Assembly: GCF_009765875.1 (NCBI RefSeq)
Contig: NZ_LMUP01000010.1
Location: forward strand, 62,001-126,000
DNA: 64,000 nucleotides
From: Pedobacter sp. L105
GTDB taxonomy: Bacteria > Bacteroidota > Bacteroidia > Sphingobacteriales > Sphingobacteriaceae
Direction of reading: 5' to 3'
This document shows positions 17,178 through 25,139 of the stretch, in pieces. A program made the translations under genes and the position numbers. Every line of letters starts with the position of its first letter. Position 1 is the first letter of the stretch. The notes beneath the pieces are model-generated. The model saw nothing but the letters and a program-made list of their open reading frames with translations. It ran no database searches and was not told the DNA's origin.

Positions 17178-18527
17178 GTGCAATCTTATGAATTAAATAA
17201 AACCGACGTATCCAGAATAAAATCCGGATTAAGCAGCAGTGATGAACAACTGACTGTGATATTGAATGAATACCACGCGTCTGAGATTGCGATACTCTTT
17301 GAGAGCCTGACCAAGGAAGACCGTCAGCGGATCATTAACCTGCTTCCTGTAGAAATGGCTTCGGAGATTATCTCTGAAATGCATGAAGAGGCACACCCGG
17401 AAGAACTTCTATTACAGCTTCATCCGGATAAACGTACCGAGATTGTTGAAGAACTGGATTACGATGATGCTACAGACATCATTTCCCAGTTAGAGGAGCA
17501 TGAACAGAAGGAGATCCTGGGCGACCTGAATGAAGATGATGCGTCGAGTATCAGGAACCTGCTAAGTTATCATGAAGATACTGCCGGGGGACTGATGAAT
17601 ACGGAGTTCATCCGTATCCACCTGCACCTGACAAAAAAAGATGCCATTGATGAGATCATCAGGCAGAGCGAAGAGATTGAAGAGTTCTACACGATCTTCG
17701 TAGTAGATGAGCGCAATGTTTTCCAGGGTATTGTATCCCTGAAAGATATTATTAAAGCTAAAGGTAATGTACAGATCACCGAGCTGGTTAAAACTGATGT
17801 GGCCTGGGTAAGCCCGGATACGGATCAGGAAGAAGTAGCCAGGCTGATCTCTCAATATAATATTACCAGTATCCCGGTACTGGACAAACAGATGAAACTG
17901 CTGGGCAGGGTAACTTTTGATGATGTTATCGACGTACTACAGGATGAAAATACAGAGGATATCTTAAAAATATCAGGGGTATCTGAAGATGAGGAACTGA
18001 GCGGTAACTGGATAGAGGCGGTAAAATCTCGCTTACCCTGGTTAGTGATCAACCTGGGAACAGCCTTTCTGGCTTCGGCCGTGGTAAGGATGTTCGAACC
18101 CACCATCGCTAAAATTGCAGTGCTTTCTGCTTATATGACGATCATTGCAGGAATGGGTGGTAATGCTGCTACGCAGGCACTGGCCGTAACCGTAAGAAGG
18201 ATTTCCCTTTACGATTTAACTGATAACCAGGCTTACCGTGCAGTGATCAAAGAGATTACCGTAGGATTGATCAATGGGGCTGTAACAGGATTGATCGTAT
18301 TTGTATTCGCCATTGTGTTTGACCATAATCCGTTGTTGGGATTAGTGATCTTTCTGGCGATGACAGGAAACCTGCTAATTGCAGGGATAACAGGAGCAGG
18401 GATACCATTGATCTTAAAACGTGTAGGAATTGATCCGGCAATTGCCTCTTCGATTATCATCACCACTTTTACGGATGTATTTGGGTTTTTACTGCTGTTG
18501 GGATTGGCCAGTAAGCTCTTATTATAA
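17178..18527 (+). CDS. mgtE: MgtE-type magnesium transporter
   Basis: Dimeric Mg2+ channel gated by cytoplasmic Mg2+. The 449 residues show the N domain with MgtE superhelical repeats (VEMASEIISEM, YDDATDIISQLEEHEQ), tandem CBS domains (about 135-255, FYTIFVVDERNVFQGIVSLKDI and ISQYNITSIPVLDKQ), then five membrane helices with the pore segment GMGGNAATQALAVTVRRIS. The start is GTG at 17178; no in-frame ATG gives a full N domain. A 14-codon ORF (17152-17196) overlaps this start in another frame. Confidence 0.95.
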   Translation: MQSYELNKTDVSRIKSGLSSSDEQLTVILNEYHASEIAILFESLTKEDRQRIINLLPVEMASEIISEMHEEAHPEELLLQLHPDKRTEIVEELDYDDATDIISQLEEHEQKEILGDLNEDDASSIRNLLSYHEDTAGGLMNTEFIRIHLHLTKKDAIDEIIRQSEEIEEFYTIFVVDERNVFQGIVSLKDIIKAKGNVQITELVKTDVAWVSPDTDQEEVARLISQYNITSIPVLDKQMKLLGRVTFDDVIDVLQDENTEDILKISGVSEDEELSGNWIEAVKSRLPWLVINLGTAFLASAVVRMFEPTIAKIAVLSAYMTIIAGMGGNAATQALAVTVRRISLYDLTDNQAYRAVIKEITVGLINGAVTGLIVFVFAIVFDHNPLLGLVIFLAMTGNLLIAGITGAGIPLILKRVGIDPAIASSIIITTFTDVFGFLLLLGLASKLLL

Positions 18528-18587
18528 GAAATAATTTACTTATGCTGAACCTTTACGATGGATGTTAGACCGGTAAGAAAGGATCAA

Positions 18588-18623
18588 AAAAAAGCCGCTC
18601 TCTGTTAAGAAAGCGGCTTTTTT
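18588..18623. terminator. Bidirectional intrinsic terminator between mgtE and ohr
   Basis: A-run plus agccgct (18588-18599) pairs with agcggct plus T-run (18612-18623) around a 12-base loop. It lies between the convergent ends of mgtE and the Ohr gene and has a T tract in both directions. Confidence 0.85.
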
Positions 18624-18637
18624 CACTTTTATAAATA

Positions 18638-19048
18638 TTAAATCGCTGTAATGCGAGTTTCAATATTGCCCCTTGTTGCTTTAGAATAAGGACAAGCTAA
18701 ATGTGCTTTGTTGGCTAGTGATTGTGCTTCATCATGACTGATACCCGGAATATGAACATCCAGATCAGCTGACAATACATAGGCATTACCATCCTTATTA
18801 AAAGATACCTGAACATTTACTGTAGCTTCAGATACATCTACACCGGCACTTTTAGCAACCGATCCCAGAGCGCCCAGATAACAAGGTCCCCATGCCGCTG
18901 CGAACAACTGCTCGGGGTTTGTTGCGCCACCCTGGCCACCCATTTCTTTAGGTGCTTTTACTTCAAAATCTAATTGACCATCGCTTGATTTAATATGACC
19001 GTCGCGGCCTCCTGTAGCTGTTACTGCAGCTGTATATAACTTTTCCAT
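18638..19048 (-). CDS. Organic hydroperoxide resistance protein (Ohr/OsmC family)
   Basis: Thiol peroxidase that reduces organic hydroperoxides. The 136 residues match the Ohr subfamily, with both reactive cysteines: Cys56 in AWGPCYLGAL and Cys119 in ACPYSKATRGN, the latter a signature of Ohr rather than OsmC proper. The start MEKLYTAAVTATGGRDGHI is typical. It follows the FUSC gene by 33 bases on the same strand and is followed by a strong terminator. No adjacent OhrR-type regulator is present. Confidence 0.94.
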   Translation of the reverse strand: MEKLYTAAVTATGGRDGHIKSSDGQLDFEVKAPKEMGGQGGATNPEQLFAAAWGPCYLGALGSVAKSAGVDVSEATVNVQVSFNKDGNAYVLSADLDVHIPGISHDEAQSLANKAHLACPYSKATRGNIETRITAI

Positions 19049-19080
19049 GTCAATACAACAAGCCAGACCAGCTTTAAGTT

Positions 19081-21237
19081 TTATAACCTGATCTTTTCCG
19101 ACAGTTTAAATATATCGTAAGCTACTTTCTGGATCAGGTCGAACTGTTCAATAACCACCATTTCATCCTGATTGATTTTTTGGGCGTCACCGGTACTTTT
19201 AATCAGGGGGACATTACTTTCCTCACCATTGTATTTAAGGAGATATTCCGCAGAAAGGTTTAATAAATAAGTGGTATTGTTCACTACTGGTTTCAATTCA
19301 TCAGGACGTGATAGCTGATAAGCATGTTCTGTACTGTATAAGGAAAGTGTGGCGATATAAGACGATAAAAGATGGTTGAGCGCCGTAAACTGGTGCATCT
19401 CTGTCATCATCTTTTGTTTGCTTTTTGGCTCAGAAAACATCCGCTGAAAGATAGAGGCCAGATTGGCCGAGGTTACATATACCTCTTTTCTGGCAACTTT
19501 ATAATTAGTTGTGTTTTGTTCTTTGCTAAAATACAGCTGGGTTACCTGTTCATAATAAGCCAGATTGGCTAATAAAGTATTTTGCATTGCCTCTTTTAAA
19601 TTCTGGTGCTCCCAGTTTGGAAATATCGTATAACTGCCCAATACCGCAATTCCTGAGCCTATTAAGGTATCATAGATCCTTTCCCTGGCAACGGATAAAC
19701 TTCCCAGACCCAGGAAATCATATAATACCAGAATATAAGGGGTCATGAACAATACGCTGACCACGTAGTTTTTACGCTGAAAACTATATGCTGCGATCAT
19801 GCAGATCAGCAGGATAATAAACAGGGAGTGTTTGTCATGAACGTAAGTGAGTATAGCCATACCTGCCAGGGCACCCGCTATCGTACCCACCAGGCGCTGG
19901 TAATTTCGTTCTTTGGTCAAACTGAAACCCGGTTTGGAGATCACCAGTATAGTCAGTAAGATCCAGTAGCTATGGGAAGAATCCATATACCTGGCCACTA
20001 AAAAGCCGATTAGCATAATCGTAGAAACCCTTACGCCGTGTCTGAATGTAGAAGAGCTGAAGGTAAGGTTATCATAAAAGAGTTTAATATCAATAGGGTT
20101 TCTGGTGACGAAACGTTCCGTATCCAATCCAATTCCCTTTAAATTTTTCTTTTCCTTTTTATTGAAATAACTGTTGATGGTTTTAACCCTGGTGAGGATG
20201 TTTTCAATGTTAACTTCAATATTTTTTAAGGCAACGAGACCTAAGGTATTGTATTTTCCATCTTTATTCTCTGTTTCCAGGGTGATGATCTTTTCTTTCA
20301 GACGTCTCACCTCATCAATCAGCACAACCGGCGGGAGAGGGGTACCACCCGTTTTAAGGGCAAAGGCAATTTCATCGAGTTCGAGGGCTATTCTGTTAAT
20401 GACATGCTCGTAACTGCCCAGAATCCCTGTCGCATCAAACTGTTCATGCAATCTTTCATAATTATAATAGGTAGACATAACCTGCTCGTAAAGATCTACC
20501 ATATCCAGAAAAACCACCATCAGAAATCTGCCTTCGGGTGTAGATTCCCTTACAATTTCCCTTGTTTTAAAAAGAAGATCCCTTACGGCATCCTGTTTTT
20601 CATGCACCAATACCTGAAGCTGGAGCAGCTCAGCATAGTTTTTATCATAATTGGTATTTTGATGATAGAATTTAGCCTTTGACCGCAAAAATTCGCTGAC
20701 TTCATGTATCGATTCACTCAGCGTTTGCTGAACCAGCCGGTAAGGCCTTAAGCGATAAAATGAATAACTCAAAAAGGTATACCATAAACTTCCGGCAAAA
20801 ATTAACAAAGCATAATTCAGTACGTCTTTCCAGGGTCTCACGTCATCAATACTCAGGATCATGACCAGTAAAACAGCCGTGCCTATAGAGGCTGCACGAG
20901 TGCCATACAACGAAAACATGGAAAACAAAAAGCTGCATATCACCAATAGAACAGCGATAAAATAAGGATTGGTATTGGTTATGCCAACTCCAATAGAGAA
21001 AAAGGTAATCAGCACCGTAGTTACCAGCAAGGCATTTCTGCGGTGGACAATCGGGCCGGGCGTATCCACCATGCTCGCACATAAGGCACCAAGAGAAAGG
21101 GTAATTCCAAACTTCAGCAGGTTAAACTGCGCCAATACCAGAGAAGGAATAAGGACACCAAAAGTTATACGAAGCCCATCAGCAAAATAGGTGCTCAGTA
21201 AAAAATCCTGTATGGTTCTGATTTGACGGTTACTCAT
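19081..21237 (-). CDS. FUSC-family (YccS-like) inner-membrane protein
   Basis: A 718-residue membrane protein of the YccS/FUSC family. It has two sets of membrane helices (about residues 20-165 and 395-525), each followed by a large soluble domain. The first soluble domain is coiled-coil-rich with LKEKIITLETENKDGK; the second membrane block starts FRHGVRVSTIMLIGFLVARYM and contains KPGFSLTKERNYQRLVGTIAG, the family motif. Proposed family role is efflux of aromatic or toxic acids, but a transport substrate is unproven. Probably cotranscribed with the Ohr gene. Confidence 0.9.
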   Translation of the reverse strand: MSNRQIRTIQDFLLSTYFADGLRITFGVLIPSLVLAQFNLLKFGITLSLGALCASMVDTPGPIVHRRNALLVTTVLITFFSIGVGITNTNPYFIAVLLVICSFLFSMFSLYGTRAASIGTAVLLVMILSIDDVRPWKDVLNYALLIFAGSLWYTFLSYSFYRLRPYRLVQQTLSESIHEVSEFLRSKAKFYHQNTNYDKNYAELLQLQVLVHEKQDAVRDLLFKTREIVRESTPEGRFLMVVFLDMVDLYEQVMSTYYNYERLHEQFDATGILGSYEHVINRIALELDEIAFALKTGGTPLPPVVLIDEVRRLKEKIITLETENKDGKYNTLGLVALKNIEVNIENILTRVKTINSYFNKKEKKNLKGIGLDTERFVTRNPIDIKLFYDNLTFSSSTFRHGVRVSTIMLIGFLVARYMDSSHSYWILLTILVISKPGFSLTKERNYQRLVGTIAGALAGMAILTYVHDKHSLFIILLICMIAAYSFQRKNYVVSVLFMTPYILVLYDFLGLGSLSVARERIYDTLIGSGIAVLGSYTIFPNWEHQNLKEAMQNTLLANLAYYEQVTQLYFSKEQNTTNYKVARKEVYVTSANLASIFQRMFSEPKSKQKMMTEMHQFTALNHLLSSYIATLSLYSTEHAYQLSRPDELKPVVNNTTYLLNLSAEYLLKYNGEESNVPLIKSTGDAQKINQDEMVVIEQFDLIQKVAYDIFKLSEKIRL

Positions 21238-21294
21238 AGTACATTTAATAGTTATAACAGATCAAAAATCTTACCGAATTAGGCCTAAACACAC

Positions 21295-22509
21295 TCAAGA
21301 GTGATATTTCTTCAGTGAGGCCGAACAAATAAAAAGCCCGATCACCGTTAAAAAAGCCGCGAGAATAAAAGGTGCGCCCGGAAAATAAACCGCATGTTTA
21401 GGGTTGGTAAAATAAGCAAAGAGGTTGGTCATGACCAGAGGCCCTATAATGGCGGCCGCACTCATTAACCCGGCTGTAACACCCTGAATTTCACCTTGTC
21501 CGTTTGCTTCAACACTATTGGAGATGATACCCTGCATCGCTGGCCCGAATATACCTGCCAAACCGTAAGGGAGCATAAAAGCAAACATCATCCAGCCCTG
21601 GGTAGCAAAGGCAAAAAGTACAAAGCCAATGATATATAAAACCAATCCGTAATATACCGCGTTTACCTGTCCGATTTTTGGGATGATCACCCTGATTAAT
21701 CCTCCCTGGACTACACCAACAACAATCCCAACAAAACCTAATGAATAACCTACCCAGGCCTCATTCCAGTGGAACTTCTCCATGGTATAATAAGTCCAGC
21801 TCGATTGTACGGCGTGACCTGATATATAGAGCAGAAAAAGCGCTGCCAGCAGTCCTGCAAGGGCAGGATATTTTTTGATGTGCAGGAGGGACCCTACCGG
21901 ATTAGCCCGTTTCCAGTCGAAAGCACGACGGTTTTCCGCTGCAAGTGACTCAGGAAGAATGAAATATCCATATAACCAGTTAATTAAAGCCAATCCGGCA
22001 GAGATTAAAAATGGGATTCTTAAACCAAACTGGCTGAATAAACCGCCAACTACCGGGCCCACGATAAATCCGATACCAAATGCGGCGCCAACCATACCAA
22101 AATTCTGCGCTCTTTTTTCGGGTTCGCTGACATCTGCAATATAGGCCATTGCCGTTGTGAAGCTGGCACCGGTAATTCCGGCAATGATACGTCCTAAGAA
22201 CAACCAGGCGATGGTTGGTGCAAAGGCTAAAAATATATAATCGATCCCTAAGCCGAACAGTGATCCTAATAACACAGGGCGGCGACCAAACCTGTCGCTC
22301 AGGCCGCCTAATATCGGTGCACCAATAAACTGCATCACTGAATAAGAAATAGTGAGCCAGCCACCGTAAATAGCGGCAACGCTTAACCCGCCACCAGTCA
22401 GTTCTTCAATCAGTTTTGGCAGTACTGGAATAATAATTCCAAATCCGGTAAAATCTATGAGTAATGTGATGAAAATAAATCCAACTGCAGATTTCTTTTG
22501 AGAGGCCAT
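21295..22509 (-). CDS. TCR/Tet-family MFS transporter (tetracycline-resistance-like)
   Basis: A 404-residue, 12-helix antiporter with the Tet(A)-type start FIFITLLIDFTGFGIIIPVLP, the loop 2-3 motif GGLSDRFGRRPVLLGSL, IIAGITGASFTTAMAYIADVS in helix 4, and the motif C segment GFIVGPVVGGL in helix 5. Chromosomal members in Bacteroidota are common and often do not confer tetracycline resistance, so function as a drug pump is inferred only. No TetR repressor lies next to it, which argues against an acquired tet cassette. It stands alone in a gap-flanked position. Confidence 0.88.
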   Translation of the reverse strand: MASQKKSAVGFIFITLLIDFTGFGIIIPVLPKLIEELTGGGLSVAAIYGGWLTISYSVMQFIGAPILGGLSDRFGRRPVLLGSLFGLGIDYIFLAFAPTIAWLFLGRIIAGITGASFTTAMAYIADVSEPEKRAQNFGMVGAAFGIGFIVGPVVGGLFSQFGLRIPFLISAGLALINWLYGYFILPESLAAENRRAFDWKRANPVGSLLHIKKYPALAGLLAALFLLYISGHAVQSSWTYYTMEKFHWNEAWVGYSLGFVGIVVGVVQGGLIRVIIPKIGQVNAVYYGLVLYIIGFVLFAFATQGWMMFAFMLPYGLAGIFGPAMQGIISNSVEANGQGEIQGVTAGLMSAAAIIGPLVMTNLFAYFTNPKHAVYFPGAPFILAAFLTVIGLFICSASLKKYHS

Positions 22510-22740
22510 ATGGTAATTTATTTTGTAAATTTAGGTTTATTTCTAAGAGAACCTAACAGGAATTGATTTGTTAACTCACGGTAGACTGAGTTTTAACTGT
22601 AAATCTGCTCTATTTCACCCATATCAGTTATTACTATAATTAATATTATGTTAAGTACGTATTATTGATATAGCGCCTATTCCTGATCAACAGCTGTTAT
22701 TTAATCATTAAATATTTAAAAGATAATTGATTTGAGAGGT

Positions 22741-23889
22741 TTAAAACTCATCCAGTTGAGCTTTAAGTTCCTGAACCCTGTCAAACCTGCTTTTGCGGGT
22801 GTAGATTTCAATCAGCAGATTAATGGTTGCTTTATCTTTGGTGTTTACGTTATGTGCCTGCAAAAGAATTACTTCAGCACGGTTGATATAAGAAGCGAAT
22901 TTAGGGATGTCTTTAGCCGCAGGATTTAATTGTGTATCACCAAGGTTGATATAAACCAATCCCAATTGAAACAACGCATCGAAATAATTGTGATCTGCAT
23001 CCAATGCCTTATTGTAAGCAATTTCAGCCGTTGGCATGTTCGCATTCTTTTGTTGTAAATAACCATATAGATAATACAGCAATTTACTTCTTGTATTTAC
23101 ATTTAATGTGCTTTCAATAACCTGATTAGCTTCAGTATATTTTTCATTATCCAATAGGATATTGATATAATCATTGTTCAGCGTTTCTTTATATGGGTTG
23201 AATGCAAGACCTTCCTGTAAGGTTTTGATGGCCTTGTCTACATCTGGTTTATCTTTATAGATGTTGGCCAGTCGCTGGAAAACAGCAGGATTTCTTATTC
23301 CGTTATCTTTAGCTCTTTTAAAATACGTAAATACATCATCATCTTTGTGCATTGCTTCGGCACATAAGCCTGCATTTACAGCAAGTGCAGTGTCTTTAGG
23401 GAAGAAATCACTCACTTCTCTCAGGTATTTGAAAGCTACGCCAAAGTCCTGTTTACGGTAAGCTTCATTTCCGCGGGCTTGTTTAATAATGTTTACATTA
23501 TAGTTTGCTGCAGCTACTAAACCTGCGTTATCCTGGTAATCATTAAATCTTTTAGCCGTATCGATAGCCAGTAAAGTCAGGTCGTAATATTTACTACTGT
23601 TGTCTTTATTACTGTCCAGTATAGCGATATATGAACTTAAATAAGACTTAATGGCCCATGTTTCCTGCCATTTTCTACTTTTAGAATCTTTAGCGGCTGC
23701 TTCAACAGCCTTAACCCCATCCCCTAGTATCGCCAACTGTGTTTTCCGGTCTTTCTTATTTGCAATTGCTGCCTGTAATTTCCCTACACTATTTTTTGCG
23801 ATCAGCAATTGTGTTTTCTGGGAGAATGCCGACTGAGCGGTAACTATTATAAAAAAAGCAAGAGAAAATAACCGTCTTTTATCAATCAT
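22741..23889 (-). CDS. Secreted/periplasmic TPR-repeat protein
   Basis: About 382 residues from the Met at 23889 (MIDKRRLFSLAFF). An N-terminal signal peptide ends near the AFSQ motif. The rest is helical with several TPR-like units, for example AVFQRLANIYKDKPDVDKAIKTL and LLYYLYGYLQQKNANMPTAEI. It is a diverged paralog of the next gene (23972-25054), with which it shares the KAKNS/KNA-type start of the mature protein and the order of repeats. It has its own candidate promoter (23909-23916) after a terminator. A protein-protein scaffold role is likely; partners are unknown. Confidence 0.82.
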   Translation of the reverse strand: MIDKRRLFSLAFFIIVTAQSAFSQKTQLLIAKNSVGKLQAAIANKKDRKTQLAILGDGVKAVEAAAKDSKSRKWQETWAIKSYLSSYIAILDSNKDNSSKYYDLTLLAIDTAKRFNDYQDNAGLVAAANYNVNIIKQARGNEAYRKQDFGVAFKYLREVSDFFPKDTALAVNAGLCAEAMHKDDDVFTYFKRAKDNGIRNPAVFQRLANIYKDKPDVDKAIKTLQEGLAFNPYKETLNNDYINILLDNEKYTEANQVIESTLNVNTRSKLLYYLYGYLQQKNANMPTAEIAYNKALDADHNYFDALFQLGLVYINLGDTQLNPAAKDIPKFASYINRAEVILLQAHNVNTKDKATINLLIEIYTRKSRFDRVQELKAQLDEF

Positions 23890-23908
23890 ATACATATGGG
23901 CTTAGCTA

Positions 23909-23916
23909 CAAATTTA
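23909..23916 (-). promoter_or_regulatory. Candidate -7 element of the first TPR gene
   Basis: On the minus strand this reads TAAATTTG, 19 bases before the start at 23889 and directly after the upstream gene's terminator. Confidence 0.4.
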
Positions 23917-23924
23917 TACAAAAA

Positions 23925-23953
23925 AAAAGAGGGATAAAATTTATCCCTCTTTT
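23925..23953 (-). terminator. Intrinsic terminator after the second TPR gene
   Basis: gagggat (23929-23935) pairs with atccctc (23943-23949), extended by A/T pairs on both sides. On the minus strand the hairpin is followed by a T run, so it ends the transcript of the gene at 23972-25054. Confidence 0.8.
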
Positions 23954-23971
23954 AATATCAGTCATTACTGA

Positions 23972-25054
23972 TTATTTTTTCTGAGCATCTAATAATTTCT
24001 TAGTTGCTTCATAGTTTACAGTGTCATTTTTGAACGCGTAAATGATCTTCAGGTTTTCTAAAGCTGCAGTCATTTTAGGATCCAGTTCATACGCTTTTTT
24101 GTAGTATGGCAAAGCCTGGTCAATGAAACCTGTCATTTTAGTGGTTACAGTTTCAAACTCCTTTTTGTTCTTTGCATCGATTTTGTTTCTTTTAACCTGC
24201 AGGTCTAAAGCTTGTTTGTAATAGGTATCTCCCATTGCATACTGATAAGCTGCATTTTTATCATCTTTAGCAATCAGTTTAGTCAGCATTTCCTGAGATT
24301 TTGCTACGTTACCTTGTTTGATGTATAAATCTGTCTGCATACCGATGAAGTATTTATCTTCAGGATATTTAGCAATAGCTTTTTCCAGCAAAGCTGAACC
24401 AGCAACAGTATCTTTCAGTTGAGCAAATGTAGTAGCTACAACTTCACTGTACAACGACTCGCTGTCTTTGTAATTCAGGTCGATCGCTTTATTGAAGTTT
24501 TTAACCATTTCAGGATAGTTCTCCAATTGTTTAGCAGTAACACCTGCATTTACGTAAGTTGATGTATCCTGTGGATTTTTAGCAGTGATTTCATTGAAAT
24601 ATTCCAATGCTGATTTGAAATCCTTTTTATTATAAGCAACAATAGCCCTGTTTCTTAAGGCATTGTTTAAAGTTTGTTCTGCTTCAGTGAAGTTTTCTTT
24701 TTCAGCACCTTTGGTATCTAATGCACGTCCTTTAGTAATCGCATCTTCAGCGATTTTTTCGTTGGCAATAGCATTCTGAACATTTACAGTATCTACAAAT
24801 GCAATTCTTGAAGCAAATAATGCTCTGTAAGACCATGCCTCAGGCATATCTTTAGATTTTTCATTGGCAATTGCATTGTCAGTTGTCTTTACACCGTCTT
24901 CAAGTGTTTTTAAAGTAGCATCTAAAGGCTGTTTACCATTGGTAGCAAATTTAGCAACGGTCCAGGCATTTTTAGCTTTGGTAACCTCACTCTTCTGAGC
25001 ATTAGCATAGGTGGCAGCACCTAAAAATAACATACTTAAAAGTACTTTTTTCAT
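23972..25054 (-). CDS. Secreted/periplasmic TPR-repeat protein
   Basis: 360 residues. The signal peptide MKKVLLSMLFLGAATYANAQ is followed directly by KSEVTKAKNAWT. The mature part is a TPR solenoid: AIVAYNKKDFKSALEYFNEI, VNAGVTAKQLENYPEMVKNF, AYQYAMGDTYYKQALDL and YYKKAYELDPKMTAALENL. Highly charged and Lys-rich. Such proteins are widespread in the phylum as periplasmic scaffolds; a specific role is unknown. It lies downstream of gyrA, from which it is separated by a terminator, and is paralogous to 22741-23889. Confidence 0.85.
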   Translation of the reverse strand: MKKVLLSMLFLGAATYANAQKSEVTKAKNAWTVAKFATNGKQPLDATLKTLEDGVKTTDNAIANEKSKDMPEAWSYRALFASRIAFVDTVNVQNAIANEKIAEDAITKGRALDTKGAEKENFTEAEQTLNNALRNRAIVAYNKKDFKSALEYFNEITAKNPQDTSTYVNAGVTAKQLENYPEMVKNFNKAIDLNYKDSESLYSEVVATTFAQLKDTVAGSALLEKAIAKYPEDKYFIGMQTDLYIKQGNVAKSQEMLTKLIAKDDKNAAYQYAMGDTYYKQALDLQVKRNKIDAKNKKEFETVTTKMTGFIDQALPYYKKAYELDPKMTAALENLKIIYAFKNDTVNYEATKKLLDAQKK

Positions 25055-25077
25055 ATGGGTCTATTTTTAATTTTCAC

Positions 25078-25116
25078 AAAACCTGCTTCAGTAAGTTTGT
25101 CACTAAAGCAGGTTTT
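25078..25116 (-). terminator. Terminator after gyrA
   Basis: aaaacctgctt (25078-25088) pairs with aagcaggtttt (25106-25116) around a loop of about 17 bases, between the gyrA stop and the next gene's start. Confidence 0.7.
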
Positions 25117-25139
25117 ATTTGGATTGGTTTTATTAACTA

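Noticed and set aside
21295..22509. Acquired tetracycline resistance gene
   Set aside because: Lacks an adjacent TetR repressor and mobile flanks; chromosomal Tet-like pumps are normal in this phylum.
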